Shown here in pieces: positions 1-9,130 of a stretch of 64,000 nucleotides of DNA (positions are counted from its first letter, which is position 1; each line of letters opens with the position of its first letter). The translations under genes and the position numbers were made by a program. Below the pieces are notes generated by a model that worked only from the letters and a program-made list of their open reading frames with translations, had not been told where the DNA came from and made no database searches. Source of the stretch: Treponema parvum (GTDB lineage: Bacteria > Spirochaetota > Spirochaetia > Treponematales > Treponemataceae); assembly GCF_017893965.1 (NCBI RefSeq), contig NZ_CP054142.1, positions 1,488,001 through 1,552,000 of the forward strand, in the 5' to 3' direction.

Positions 1-14
1 GAAAATTCCCTCCT

Positions 15-42
15 TTGCATAAGATAATATTTATTATATAAT
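15..42 (+). promoter_or_regulatory. Promoter of recO, possibly leaderless
   Basis: A TTGCAT -35 (15-20) and a perfect TATAAT -10 (37-42) are separated by 16 bp. The expected transcription start, 5-8 bp downstream of the -10, falls on or next to the recO ATG at 48. No Shine-Dalgarno sequence precedes that ATG, so the message may be leaderless. Confidence 0.5.
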
Positions 43-47
43 AAAAT

Positions 48-899
48 ATGCTCCGGAATTCGATCACAGATGCGGTCGTACTTTTTGTATCGCCTTCAGG
101 AGAGAACAACAGAAGCGTCTGCGTCTTTTCCATGGAACTCGGCATAATATATGCGATCTTGTACGGAGGTCCTAAAAGCAAGCTTAAGGGTCTTGTTTCT
201 CCTTTTAACAGGGGAAAGATGTATTTGTATCGCGATACGGTAAAAAATTCGATAAAAATCACCGATTTTGACGTGACAAATTTTCATCAGACGTTTAGAG
301 AAAGTCTATTTAAATCATGGGCGGCGTCTCTTGCGTCTGAAATAGTCATAAAGACAAAATGCGGAGGTTCCCCCGCCGAGTGCTGGAAAATATTCAACGG
401 TTTTTTGGACGGGATCGAATTATCCGATGAAGATAACGGAAGACTGGGCCTTATAAGATTTTTGTGGAGATATCTTGAACTTTTGGGGATAAGACCGGAC
501 ACTTCTTTTTGCGCCCGATGCGGCAAGGCTTTTTTTTCTGAGCGCGAAACTTCTGCCGCAGAACACGGTAAAAGCAATTCGGCGGAGTACGGCAGCAGCC
601 GGGTGGAATACAGCCGGACGGAACCGGCGGAGCTAATACAAACCGCAGCGATATATATGCCTTCGGAAAACGGCTTTTTATGCACGTCATGTTCCGCGCC
701 CGACAAGGGAGGTTTTCGTCTTTGCAAACAGGCGCTGCATTATCTTACGGCGGTATCGGAGCTTGAACCTAAGGAAGTAAGATCTCTGCGATGCACGGCT
801 AAGGCCGTAAATGAAATGCGCGATCTTACCTTTTATATGATAGAAGCGGCGGCGGGACTTAGGCTTAAGTCCATAGAATCGGGATTGGGGATACTATGA
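48..899 (+). CDS. recO: DNA repair protein RecO
   Basis: RecO is a recombination mediator that works with RecR to load RecA on SSB-coated single-stranded DNA in gap repair. The protein has 283 residues, near the family's usual length. The N-terminal OB-fold-like segment (about 1-80) is followed by a helical region and a zinc-binding module with Cys155/Cys158 (FCARCG) and Cys212/Cys215 (LCTSC). The loop between the cysteine pairs is stretched to over 50 residues by a Ser/Glu/Tyr-rich low-complexity insert (about 167-195), longer than usual for the family. The ATG at 48 has no ribosome-binding site but follows a promoter closely. The stop overlaps the start of the next gene by 4 bp (ATGA), implying coupling. 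Confidence 0.88.
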   Translation: MLRNSITDAVVLFVSPSGENNRSVCVFSMELGIIYAILYGGPKSKLKGLVSPFNRGKMYLYRDTVKNSIKITDFDVTNFHQTFRESLFKSWAASLASEIVIKTKCGGSPAECWKIFNGFLDGIELSDEDNGRLGLIRFLWRYLELLGIRPDTSFCARCGKAFFSERETSAAEHGKSNSAEYGSSRVEYSRTEPAELIQTAAIYMPSENGFLCTSCSAPDKGGFRLCKQALHYLTAVSELEPKEVRSLRCTAKAVNEMRDLTFYMIEAAAGLRLKSIESGLGIL

Positions 900-2254
900 G
901 AGTTACGGACATTATCATGAAAAAACGCGGAACCTTCGTGCGAGGCTCCGACGGGACGCAAAAAACTGCTGGAAATACTCAGCTTACAAAAGAAGAAATA
1001 AAATTTCTTATCGACGGTTATGTAAGCTCCAAAATTCCCGAATATCAGATCGCCTCGTGGCTTATGGCGGTTTATTTTAACGGAATGACTTTCGAAGAAA
1101 CAGGAGCTTTAACCGAATGTATGCTTCATTCAGGAGAAGTTATAGATTTACACGACCGGGAAGTTAAGGGTCTTACAGGTCCCTTTGTCGACAAGCACTC
1201 TACCGGCGGCGTAGGAGATAAAATTTCACTTCCTCTCGCCCCGATCGCAGCCTGCTGCGGTGTTCAAATTCCGATGATGAGCGGAAGAGCTCTTGGACAC
1301 ACGGGCGGAACGCTTGACAAGCTCGAATCCATCACAGGCTATACGACTTCCCTTTCGCCAAAAAAATTCAAAGAACTGATCGCCAAAACGGGTTTTGCCA
1401 TGACAGGGCAAAACGAACGTATAGTTCCGGCCGATAAGCTCTTATATGCGCTTCGCGACGTAACCGCGACCGTAGAATCCGTTCCCCTTATCACATCGAG
1501 CATTCTGTCAAAAAAAGTTGCGGAAGGATCCGACGCTCTCGTCTTCGACGTAAAATACGGTTCCGGAGCGTTCATGAAGTCCGTCGCCGATGCGGAACTT
1601 CTTGCCTCGTATCTGGTAAAAACGGCGCAGGCGATGGGTAAAAAGGCTGCGGCTTTTATGACAAACATGAATACTCCGCTCGGAAACAAAATCGGAAATT
1701 TCCTTGAAATAGAAGAAACTCTTGACTGCCTTAACGGGTTCGGGCCTGAAGACGTAATGGAACTTACATATGCGTTCGCTTCCGAAATGGTTTTATTTGC
1801 CGAAAAGGCGAAAACAAAAAAAGAAGCTCTTGAAATGTGCAAAGACGCGGTAGCGTCAGGCAAGGCTCTTAAAAAATTCCTTGAAAACATAGAAGACCAG
1901 GGCGGAGACGTTTCCCGCCTTCTTGAGGACAACGGTAAGCGGCGTTCCGTTCATCGTGCCGAATTTAAGGCGCAAAAAGACGGCTATTTGAAAATCGACG
2001 CATATATGACGGGACTCGCAGGCGTGTATCTCGGCGTGGGACGAAATAAAACCACAGATAAGGTATGTGCCGAAGCGGGAATCATTCTTCACAAACGCGA
2101 ATGCGATCATGTAAAAAAAGGCGAAACAATTATGAGCGTTTACGGCAAAGACGAGCAATGCCTTTCTCCCGCTATGGAGCTTATCGAAAAATCCGTTTCT
2201 TATTCCGAAAAAAAAGTTGAAAAAGCAAAACTGATATACAAGGAAATTCGCTAG
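896..2254 (+). CDS. Pyrimidine-nucleoside / thymidine phosphorylase
   Basis: This enzyme cleaves pyrimidine nucleosides with phosphate to the free base and (deoxy)ribose-1-phosphate, feeding salvage. At 452 residues it matches the DeoA/Pdp family. Visible motifs are the phosphate-binding KHSTGGVGDK (residues 100-109) and the family signature SGRALGHTGGTLDKLES (129-145). The C-terminal third is the usual alpha/beta domain. It overlaps recO upstream by 4 bp, and its TAG stop shares one base with the GTG start of recJ, so the three genes are probably one transcript. Whether it is specific for thymidine (deoA) or accepts both pyrimidine nucleosides (pdp) cannot be settled by eye. Confidence 0.88.
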   Translation: MRVTDIIMKKRGTFVRGSDGTQKTAGNTQLTKEEIKFLIDGYVSSKIPEYQIASWLMAVYFNGMTFEETGALTECMLHSGEVIDLHDREVKGLTGPFVDKHSTGGVGDKISLPLAPIAACCGVQIPMMSGRALGHTGGTLDKLESITGYTTSLSPKKFKELIAKTGFAMTGQNERIVPADKLLYALRDVTATVESVPLITSSILSKKVAEGSDALVFDVKYGSGAFMKSVADAELLASYLVKTAQAMGKKAAAFMTNMNTPLGNKIGNFLEIEETLDCLNGFGPEDVMELTYAFASEMVLFAEKAKTKKEALEMCKDAVASGKALKKFLENIEDQGGDVSRLLEDNGKRRSVHRAEFKAQKDGYLKIDAYMTGLAGVYLGVGRNKTTDKVCAEAGIILHKRECDHVKKGETIMSVYGKDEQCLSPAMELIEKSVSYSEKKVEKAKLIYKEIR

Positions 2255-4398
2255 TGGCACTCTGGAATAAAAAACCCGTTTCAAAAGAAGTTATAAAAGA
2301 CCTATGTTCCCGATTTAGAATAGATCCGGTGAGCGCTTCGATATTTGCACGGCGCGGTATTACGGAAGGAAAAGACATAATGTATTTCCTTGAAAACGAT
2401 CTGCGCTTTCAGCACAGCCCGTTCATGTTTAAAGACATGGAAGACGCCGTGGACAGAATCCTCGCCGCAAAAGAAGAAGGCGAAAAAGTTCTGATCTTCG
2501 GAGACAGAGACGTAGACGGAATTTCAAGCACCACTATTCTGTACGAATGCCTTAAAGAGATGGAAATGGACGTTCAATGGAGCATTCCTACGGGTGACGA
2601 GGCATACAGTCTGAGCAATCAAGTGATCGACGCATTCGCAGCCAAGAACGGAACATTGATCATAACCGTCGATTGCGGAATCACATCGCAAGAAGAAGTC
2701 GCCTATGCAGCAGAAAAATATATCGACGTGATCATAACCGATCATCACAATCCCGGAGAAAATCTGCCCGAAGCCATAATTCTTGATCCTAAAATAAAAG
2801 ATTCGGGTTATCCGTTCCGCGACATTTCCGGCGCGGCAGTGGCTTACAAGCTGACGCAAGCGCTGCGCTTTACAAAAAGCGAACTATATAAAGAAGACAT
2901 ATGTCTGATGAACGTTCTGCCCGTAAACGAAGCCTACACGATAGAATGTATAAAACTCAGGAATCTTGCCGTAAAAGACAGATTGTTTGAAACGATAATT
3001 CCCGGAACCGTAGATATTTCCCGCACAAAATTGCTTCCCTTTTTAAACGGCCAGCAGATTTTCGTATGGGATGAAAGAGTCGTAAAAAAACAGCTTTCTA
3101 GAATTTTCGGGAACGGAATAGAATTCAACCTTATGGATCTTCAGCAAGAAATTTCCAATCTCATCCCCTCTGTGTCGGGCAAAAGCCTTTTAGCTCTGAA
3201 GGATCTGTCAAAAATAGCATTCTATTCGGAACAGCCTTCGACGGAGATCGAAGGGTTTTACAACCTGTTCGTGAGCTTTGTCCAGAAGAAAAACGCAAAA
3301 ATTTTTCCGGAAGACGTCAAAGCCGAACAGAAAGATCTTCAGCTGGTTATGCTTGCGGCGCTCGCAGACATTATGCCTCTTAAAAACGAAAACCGTATCT
3401 TCATAAAAAAAGGCCTTTCCGCCATAAACGAGGGGCAAACCCGCCCCGGGCTGAACGAACTGCTTGCTCTTTTAAATATGACGGGTAAAAAACTCACGGC
3501 AACGGATATTTCTTGGAATGTGACGCCCGTTCTTAACGCAGCGGGAAGGCTCGGACAGCCCGCTTTAGCCATAAAGCTTTTTTTAGCCGAAACCGTAAAA
3601 GAGAGGTCGGTAATCGCAGAAAAGATCATCGCTTTAAACAACGAACGAAAGAGGATTATGGCGGAAGTCATGTTGTTTGCGGAAAAAGCGGCGCGGGACA
3701 GCCTTTCAAAATATGACAACAAACTCTGTATAGTGATCGACGAAAGGATTCCGAGAGGAGTTACGGGTCTCGTGGCGCAGCGTCTGGCAAAGGAATTGGA
3801 CGTTCCGGCCTTTACGGTCGCTTTTTTGGAAACGGGTACCTGCGTAGGTTCCGTGAGGAGCGCAAGAGGATTTAACGCTCCTGTGTTTTTAAGCCAATTC
3901 GACGATTTTTTTCTTGACTACGGCGGCCACGACGCTTCAGCGGGGTTTAACTTTGAAAGATCCAAACTTGAAGAGTTTTTACAAAAACTTGAAAGACTGT
4001 CGCAGACAATAGAACTTGAAAAAGAAAACTCAAAGGTCTTTGAAGTCGACGCGGAACTTCCGGCACAGTACATGACTGCGGACGTAATGAATATCGTCGA
4101 TAACTTTGAACCGTTCGGAATGGAAAACGAACCGCTTTTGTTTATGTCCAAGGATCTCAAAATCGCCGACGTTCAGATCATGGGAAAGACCGAAAAGCAG
4201 CACTTAAAAATCACTTTCGACTGCGGGAAAAACAAGTGGCCGGCAATGTTTTGGGGAGAAGCGCAAAGGTACCACAGAGATTTTGAAAAAGAAGACCGCC
4301 TTGACGTGCTTTTTCACATCACAAGGAATTTATTTAACGGAATGGAAACCCCGCAGCTTATCTTGGAAGATTTAAAAAATTCGGTTTCAAAAGCATAG
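2254..4398 (+). CDS. recJ: Single-stranded-DNA-specific exonuclease RecJ with inserted segment
   Basis: RecJ is a 5'-3' single-strand DNA exonuclease acting in recombination and mismatch repair. DHH-family metal motifs are present: DRDVDG (84-89), the TVD aspartate (140), DHH (163-165) and GGHDASAGF (about 556-564), followed by an OB-like C-terminal domain. It starts with GTG directly on the previous stop (TAGTG). At 714 residues it is longer than typical bacterial RecJ. The extra length lies at about 215-355, between the SGAAVAYKL and LAALADIMPLKNENR blocks that are normally close together. The insert has a look reminiscent of exonuclease-fold sequences but could not be assigned. Confidence 0.88.
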   Translation: MALWNKKPVSKEVIKDLCSRFRIDPVSASIFARRGITEGKDIMYFLENDLRFQHSPFMFKDMEDAVDRILAAKEEGEKVLIFGDRDVDGISSTTILYECLKEMEMDVQWSIPTGDEAYSLSNQVIDAFAAKNGTLIITVDCGITSQEEVAYAAEKYIDVIITDHHNPGENLPEAIILDPKIKDSGYPFRDISGAAVAYKLTQALRFTKSELYKEDICLMNVLPVNEAYTIECIKLRNLAVKDRLFETIIPGTVDISRTKLLPFLNGQQIFVWDERVVKKQLSRIFGNGIEFNLMDLQQEISNLIPSVSGKSLLALKDLSKIAFYSEQPSTEIEGFYNLFVSFVQKKNAKIFPEDVKAEQKDLQLVMLAALADIMPLKNENRIFIKKGLSAINEGQTRPGLNELLALLNMTGKKLTATDISWNVTPVLNAAGRLGQPALAIKLFLAETVKERSVIAEKIIALNNERKRIMAEVMLFAEKAARDSLSKYDNKLCIVIDERIPRGVTGLVAQRLAKELDVPAFTVAFLETGTCVGSVRSARGFNAPVFLSQFDDFFLDYGGHDASAGFNFERSKLEEFLQKLERLSQTIELEKENSKVFEVDAELPAQYMTADVMNIVDNFEPFGMENEPLLFMSKDLKIADVQIMGKTEKQHLKITFDCGKNKWPAMFWGEAQRYHRDFEKEDRLDVLFHITRNLFNGMETPQLILEDLKNSVSKA

Positions 4399-4459
4399 CC
4401 CGTACACAAGCGCCGCACTGCGCGCCGTACGTGCTTTGATACAAAAGGCGGAGGAAAAA

Positions 4460-5473
4460 ATGAAAACGACTAAGATCTTATTTACATTTTTACTGATTCT
4501 TGTATTTTCGATAAAAAATGCGGCGGCCGAAAGCATTACGACTAGCAACGACGTAGCGCGCAAGGCGATATATGAAGGAGAAAACTACGGCATAAACCTG
4601 TCGTACACGGATAAGGTAAAACCGGGAGACGCCGTTTTTATCCGCATGAAATTTACAGCCGCAAAAGGAATTAAAAAATCGAAGGACGGAAGATCAAAGG
4701 CAAAAGCGGCTTTATCGGGCAAAAAAAGATCCGTACAGGCGGATTTTTTCAATATAGCTCCCTCAAAAAAAAGCGCCGCCAGCGCGGAATTTTTTGTAGG
4801 ACTTCCGCTTTCATCAAAGGCGGAAGCGGGAGAATACACGCTTACCGTAACTTATTCTCCGTTCGGCATGGAAATACAGGAGTTTTCCCTGCCGGTAACG
4901 GTGGAACCAAAAAAATTTACGGAAGAAGCGATTCCTCTGTCGGGAAAAAACACACAGCTTAGGCAGAACACTTCGCCTGAGAGAATGGAACAGATAGCAA
5001 AACTCAATAAGATCTTCGATACTATTGACGAAAATTCCGTATACTCCCTTGAAAAATTTATTTTGCCTGTAAGTTCCGAGCGAAGGACGGCAGGCTTCGC
5101 CGACAGGCGCATTTATGAGTATTCTACCGGTAAGACGTCAGAAACGCTTCATAACGGGATAGACTTCGGCGTGCGCGAGGGGACGGAAGTTCTGGCCTGT
5201 GCGGAAGGGAAAATAGTCCTTGCGGAGAACAGGATAACCACAGGATTCAGCGTAGTAATAGAGCATCTTCCAGGTCTTTACAGCGTATACTATCACTTAA
5301 GCGCTTTAAACGTAAAAGAAAATCAAATCGTAAAAAAAGGCGAAAGAATCGGCCTTTCAGGGGCTACGGGAATGGTCACAGGGCCTCATCTGCACTGGGA
5401 AATAAGGCTTAATTCCATAGCGGTTAATCCCGATATTTTTTTGCAGAATTTTTCCTTAGAGGGGAAAAATTAA
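4460..5473 (+). CDS. Secreted M23 (LytM-type) metallopeptidase
   Basis: Likely peptidoglycan endopeptidase or LytM-type regulator in the periplasm. The ATG at 4460 is preferred over an in-frame start at 4436 because it follows a purine-rich Shine-Dalgarno (GGCGGAGG) and opens a clear signal peptide (MKTTKILFTFLLILVF, cleavage near AAA-ES). The protein has 337 residues. An N-terminal beta-rich domain of unknown role is followed by the M23 domain in the last 110 residues, with zinc and active-site motifs HNGIDFG and GPHLHWE (HxH). All key histidines are present, so it may be active. It is the last plus-strand gene before a convergent unit. Confidence 0.82.
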   Translation: MKTTKILFTFLLILVFSIKNAAAESITTSNDVARKAIYEGENYGINLSYTDKVKPGDAVFIRMKFTAAKGIKKSKDGRSKAKAALSGKKRSVQADFFNIAPSKKSAASAEFFVGLPLSSKAEAGEYTLTVTYSPFGMEIQEFSLPVTVEPKKFTEEAIPLSGKNTQLRQNTSPERMEQIAKLNKIFDTIDENSVYSLEKFILPVSSERRTAGFADRRIYEYSTGKTSETLHNGIDFGVREGTEVLACAEGKIVLAENRITTGFSVVIEHLPGLYSVYYHLSALNVKENQIVKKGERIGLSGATGMVTGPHLHWEIRLNSIAVNPDIFLQNFSLEGKN

Positions 5474-5488
5474 AAGGTCGAATCTAGA

Positions 5489-5559
5489 GTTTTGAAAACA
5501 AGATGCTCAAGGCAAGGTTCAGGTCGCGTGCCGCTTCGAGCGTTATGCTTACAGAATTC
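5489..5559 (-). repeat. Dispersed repeat family 2, copy 1
   Basis: Read on the minus strand, this 71-bp stretch matches 45556-45626 with seven differences and no gaps. It lies between two convergent genes. The unit begins at a GAATTC, carries the small inverted repeat CGCTCGAAGCG, and ends in the palindrome-like GTTTTCAAAAC. Confidence 0.8.
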
Positions 5560-5587
5560 AGTTTACATACTAAAACATGAAATCCTT

Positions 5588-6223
5588 TTAATCTTTTGAC
5601 ATAAAAAGAGCTCCGGTAAAATCGGTGTAAATCGTGTAGTTTGCGCCGTTTTCACATTCGGCAAGATTTATTTCCTTTTGAACGGAATGTTTTGAAGACG
5701 GACGAAAGCGGCTTATCGCCGCGTAAGCAAAAAGATGCATCAGACTTCTTTGAAGTTTTTCAGGATTCCGGCTTCCGAACAACAGACAAAGTCCGTTCTC
5801 GTTGTAATACGGAGAAAGTTTTGTTCCTTTCCGTCCTATGTTAAAAACGTCTTCGGAAGGATTATCATGCCCTGAAACGCAAAACGGAAACCAAACGGTT
5901 TTTTCGCTAAAAGAAGCTCCCAAAAACAATATAGAAAGCGAAGTTCCCTTCCATGAACGTTCTATCACTGCAAACTCCGTGCTGTCCGAATCAAGAAGGC
6001 TTATGCGGGCGCTCACGGTATATCTGTCCTGCTCGTAACTCGAACCGTACACCATGACGCGTACCAAGGGGTAATTATTGATGCCGGGGATGTTCTTTGC
6101 CGAAACAAAGCAAAACATAAACTGAATAAAGAAGAATAAGGCGGTAATAGCGAAGATCGCTGTAAGAGAAGCGGCAAGACTGCCGATCAATTTTTCGGCA
6201 CGTAAGTTTTTACCGGTTTTCAT
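5588..6223 (-). CDS. Hypothetical single-pass membrane protein
   Basis: The family was not recognised. The 211-residue protein has a charged N-terminus, then one strongly hydrophobic helix (about residues 20-42, rich in Phe), and an outside domain of about 165 residues with mixed beta character and two cysteines. The hydrophobic segment may be an uncleaved signal anchor. It starts one base past the ligA stop on the same strand, so it is probably translated with ligA, but no functional link is evident. Confidence 0.6.
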   Translation of the reverse strand: MKTGKNLRAEKLIGSLAASLTAIFAITALFFFIQFMFCFVSAKNIPGINNYPLVRVMVYGSSYEQDRYTVSARISLLDSDSTEFAVIERSWKGTSLSILFLGASFSEKTVWFPFCVSGHDNPSEDVFNIGRKGTKLSPYYNENGLCLLFGSRNPEKLQRSLMHLFAYAAISRFRPSSKHSVQKEINLAECENGANYTIYTDFTGALFMSKD

Positions 6224-6224
6224 T

Positions 6225-8180
6225 CTATCTTCTTACGATCTCAAAAAACTCTTTTTCAGAAATCACGGGAATTCCCAAAGAAGCGGCCTTTATGTTTTTG
6301 GAAGAACCGCTTGACGTATCGTTTGTGACCAAATACGATAAGTCCTTTGTAACCGACGATTTTATCGAACCGCCCGCCTGTTTTACAAGATTTTGCGCGT
6401 CGGCTCTTTTTATAGTGACAAGTTCGCCCGTAAAACAAAAAGATTTTCCGGCAAGCTTTCCGCCTGAAGGCAGAACGAGTTCAATCGTTTTGGAATTTAC
6501 CAAAAAAAGCATTTCTTCTTTATTTTCCGCAAGTCCTTTTGCGGCCGTACGTGCCATGATGTCCGCAAATCCGTACACCTCCGCCATTTGCTCCTGCGTA
6601 GCGTCAAGCATTTTTTCAAGAGTGTTTATGCCCGCCGAAACAAGTTTTTCGGCGTTCGCCTCGCCTATTCCTTCTATGTCAAATCCCGCTATAAACTGAG
6701 GAAGCGTAAGCGTTTTATGCGAATTTATAGACCGCCAGACCTTTTGCGCTCCGAGCGACGTTTTATTTGAAGCTATGCTCTCCTCGTTTAGAAAAAACGG
6801 CGTAAGAATTTCAGGCGTAAGTTTATATATGTCGCTTATGGAACCTACTATTCCTTTGTCAAATAAGGCGGAGATAAGAGTTTCACCCAAATCCCGAATG
6901 TCCGCGACGCTTATCCATTTCATAAGACGATGCAATACCCGCTTGGGGCAATCCTTGTTCGGGCAGTAAAGCCGGCTTCCTTCATCGACAAGAGAGGTTC
7001 GGCAGGAAGAGCACATTTTAGGGTATTCGATCGGGGAAAGCGGATCTTTACCGGAAAAGGCGGTTTCTATCTTCGGAATTATTTCACCCCGCTTGACTAC
7101 GGTAACATGGCTTCCTATAAAAATATTCAGAGCGCGAATCGTATCAGGGTTTGAAAGGCTCGCTCTTTGCACGGTGGTCCCTGCGATTTCCACAGGATCA
7201 AAAACAGCTACAGGCGTATATGTCGCGCCGGATTCGCTCCATTCGACGGCACGGAGGACGCTCACGGCTTCTTCAAGGCTGAATTTAAAAGCGATCTGTC
7301 TGTCTGGACGGGCGCGGCCGGCGTCTTCAAGGTTTATAACATTATCCTTTATTACAAGACCGTCTATATCGTATTCCAAGTTTTTCCGCATTTCCATAAC
7401 CTGCGAACGGTAGGCTATAACTTCTTCAGGGCTGCGGCATATTTTAAGAGGAACTACGTTAAATCCGCACAGGGTAAGCCATGCGATTTTTCCCTTTTCA
7501 TCGAAAAACGGCTCGTAAGTTCCCGTTGCAAACGCATCGTAGGTTATGAGTTTAAGGTTTTCGCTTCCTGCGCCGTCTTTCCGCCGCATGAGTCCGTTTG
7601 CCGCATTGCGGCAGTTTGCCTTATCGGAGAAAAACGTTTTATGAATCTCATGAGTCATTATGACTTCTCCCCGGACTCCTCCTGTAAAAGGAATCGGATT
7701 CTCATCCTTATCCCGAAGCAGGGCTTTTACCCCCTGCATCTTACGGGCGTTCGCGCTTATGTCGTCTCCTACGACGCCGTCTCCCCGCGTAACCGCACGG
7801 ATCAAAACGCCGTTTTCATATTGGAGCTCAAGAGAAGCTCCGTCCAGCTTATATTCCACAAGGTACTCAGGATAGACATGCTTTTCGGCCCATAGAAGAA
7901 ACTGTTCAGGATCCGCAGCTTTTTCCTGGCTCCCCATAGGCATTATGTGACGCGCCTTAGCAAAGTCACCCGAATCCTGCCCGACTTTTGTGAGAATCGG
8001 ATTTTTAGGGTCTAAAATTTTAAGTTCGTCCCACAGACGGTCAAATTCGGCGTCTGAAATTTCTCCTTCGCCGTTGTAATATGATCTTTGGTATTTTTTT
8101 ATTAGTGAGGAAAGTTCCTTTATACGCATAAATTTTTTGCTTGCATTTTGGGCATCTTCAATATCAAATAAATCGGCCAT
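6225..8180 (-). CDS. ligA: NAD-dependent DNA ligase LigA
   Basis: Seals nicks during replication and repair, using NAD+ to adenylate the enzyme. The order of domains is complete: the N-terminal NAD-binding Ia region (YYNGEGEISDAEFDRL), the nucleotidyl-transferase motif KLDG with the lysine to be adenylated at 111, the OB domain, a four-cysteine zinc finger (CSSC ... CPNKDC, near residue 400), a helix-hairpin-helix region (GFDIEGIGEANAEKL) and a C-terminal BRCT domain (from about 575). The length of 651 residues is slightly short of the usual 670. It lies downstream of trmB with a gap of only 18 bp, and ahead of a small membrane protein. Confidence 0.95.
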   Translation of the reverse strand: MADLFDIEDAQNASKKFMRIKELSSLIKKYQRSYYNGEGEISDAEFDRLWDELKILDPKNPILTKVGQDSGDFAKARHIMPMGSQEKAADPEQFLLWAEKHVYPEYLVEYKLDGASLELQYENGVLIRAVTRGDGVVGDDISANARKMQGVKALLRDKDENPIPFTGGVRGEVIMTHEIHKTFFSDKANCRNAANGLMRRKDGAGSENLKLITYDAFATGTYEPFFDEKGKIAWLTLCGFNVVPLKICRSPEEVIAYRSQVMEMRKNLEYDIDGLVIKDNVINLEDAGRARPDRQIAFKFSLEEAVSVLRAVEWSESGATYTPVAVFDPVEIAGTTVQRASLSNPDTIRALNIFIGSHVTVVKRGEIIPKIETAFSGKDPLSPIEYPKMCSSCRTSLVDEGSRLYCPNKDCPKRVLHRLMKWISVADIRDLGETLISALFDKGIVGSISDIYKLTPEILTPFFLNEESIASNKTSLGAQKVWRSINSHKTLTLPQFIAGFDIEGIGEANAEKLVSAGINTLEKMLDATQEQMAEVYGFADIMARTAAKGLAENKEEMLFLVNSKTIELVLPSGGKLAGKSFCFTGELVTIKRADAQNLVKQAGGSIKSSVTKDLSYLVTNDTSSGSSKNIKAASLGIPVISEKEFFEIVRR

Positions 8181-8198
8181 CTGTATTGCTCCGTCTTT

Positions 8199-8903
8199 TT
8201 AGCGTTTTACGAAATACAATTCGGATATAATTCGCTCGGCTTTTATTCCCTTGTTTTCAAACTTGGTTTTAGGCCTCCATGGCTGCATTTCGGCAAAGCC
8301 GTCATACTTGTTTTTTAAAAGAGGCGTCTCGTTGAGTTCCTTTAAAGCAAATTCCGCGTATTCAAGCCAGTCGGTAACCATGTACACGTAGCCTCCTTCG
8401 ATAAGCTTTTTCACAAAAAGTTCCGTATACGGCCGTTTTACAAGACGGCGCTTATGATGCTTTTTTTTAGGCCACGGATCAGGAAAAAAAATGTGAAAGG
8501 CCGCGACGCTTGCGTCGGTTATCATGTTTTCAACGACATCAAGCGCGTCATATTGAATTATATAAAGGTTATGAAGATCTCTTCGCCTTATCTCGCCCAG
8601 AAGGCTGCCTACGCCCGGAATATGCACTTCTATTCCTATGTAATTTATTTCAGGGTTCGCTTGAGCTATTTCCGCAGTAGCAGTGCCCATGCCGAATCCT
8701 ATTTCAACTACGACAGGGTTTGTATTCCCGAAAATTTCAACAAAATTAAGTTTTTTATTGTCAAACGGGATACACCACACCCTGGAAAGCTCTTTATAGT
8801 CACGTTTTTGCGCAAAGGTCATCCGTCCCTTACGCAGCACATAGGTGCGTATCGCTCTATGTAAAGGCGTTTCACAAGGAATTTCAGGCTCGGCATCATC
8901 CAT
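8199..8903 (-). CDS. trmB: tRNA (guanine-N7-)-methyltransferase TrmB
   Basis: Adds m7G at position 46 of tRNAs using S-adenosylmethionine. The SAM-binding motif VVEIGFGMGTATAEIA and the family blocks FHIFFPDPWPKKKHHKRR and YMVTDWLEYAE are clear. The reading frame stays open to 9002, but the extra 33 residues are encoded by a dispersed hairpin repeat and are unlike the family. The ATG at 8903 gives 234 residues, and its Shine-Dalgarno (AAGGAAAC) is the end of that repeat. ligA follows after 18 bp. Confidence 0.9.
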   Translation of the reverse strand: MDDAEPEIPCETPLHRAIRTYVLRKGRMTFAQKRDYKELSRVWCIPFDNKKLNFVEIFGNTNPVVVEIGFGMGTATAEIAQANPEINYIGIEVHIPGVGSLLGEIRRRDLHNLYIIQYDALDVVENMITDASVAAFHIFFPDPWPKKKHHKRRLVKRPYTELFVKKLIEGGYVYMVTDWLEYAEFALKELNETPLLKNKYDGFAEMQPWRPKTKFENKGIKAERIISELYFVKR

Positions 8904-8908
8904 ATCAG

Positions 8909-9056
8909 TTTCCTTATAATTGCACGAGGGAGAAAATTTCAATTTTCGACCGAGTGCAATTCGTGCGCTCTTTGCGCACATATAATTTGCGATGTTTGCC
9001 ACAGGGCAAACTCGCCGTTTAACGAGACCGCGATATTTCAGCGGTCGAAATTAAAC
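8909..9056 (-). repeat. Dispersed hairpin element family 1, long copy, upstream of trmB
   Basis: Read on the minus strand it contains, in order: stem GTTTAA...TTAAAC enclosing GACCGC/GCGGTC; stem GTTTGCC/GGCAAAC; stem GTGCGC/GCGCAC; and stem GCAC/GTGC enclosing GAAAATT/AATTTTC, ending AAGGAA. The same order of stems recurs at 59651-59780 with changed but complementary bases. The AAGGAA end serves as the trmB ribosome-binding site. Confidence 0.75.
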
Positions 9057-9057
9057 A

Positions 9058-9129
9058 TTTCCTTATAATTGCACGAGGGAGAAAATTTCAATTTTCGACC
9101 GAGTGCAATTAGTGCGCTCTTTGCGCACA
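9058..9129 (-). repeat. Family 1 element, 3' half duplicated
   Basis: These 72 bp repeat 8909-8980 in direct orientation with a single difference. They comprise only the last two hairpins (GTGCGC stem and GCAC/GAAAATT stem) and lie directly behind the stop of the lipoprotein gene, so the 3' half occurs twice in tandem before trmB. Confidence 0.85.
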
Positions 9130-9130
9130 G

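Noticed and set aside
7167-7895. Plus-strand open frame of 242 codons
   Set aside because: Antisense to ligA, whose motifs are unambiguous; no ribosome-binding site or family features.
8904-9002. Longer TrmB N-terminus
   Set aside because: The additional 33 residues are encoded by the hairpin repeat and have no family similarity; the ATG at 8903 has a good ribosome-binding site.
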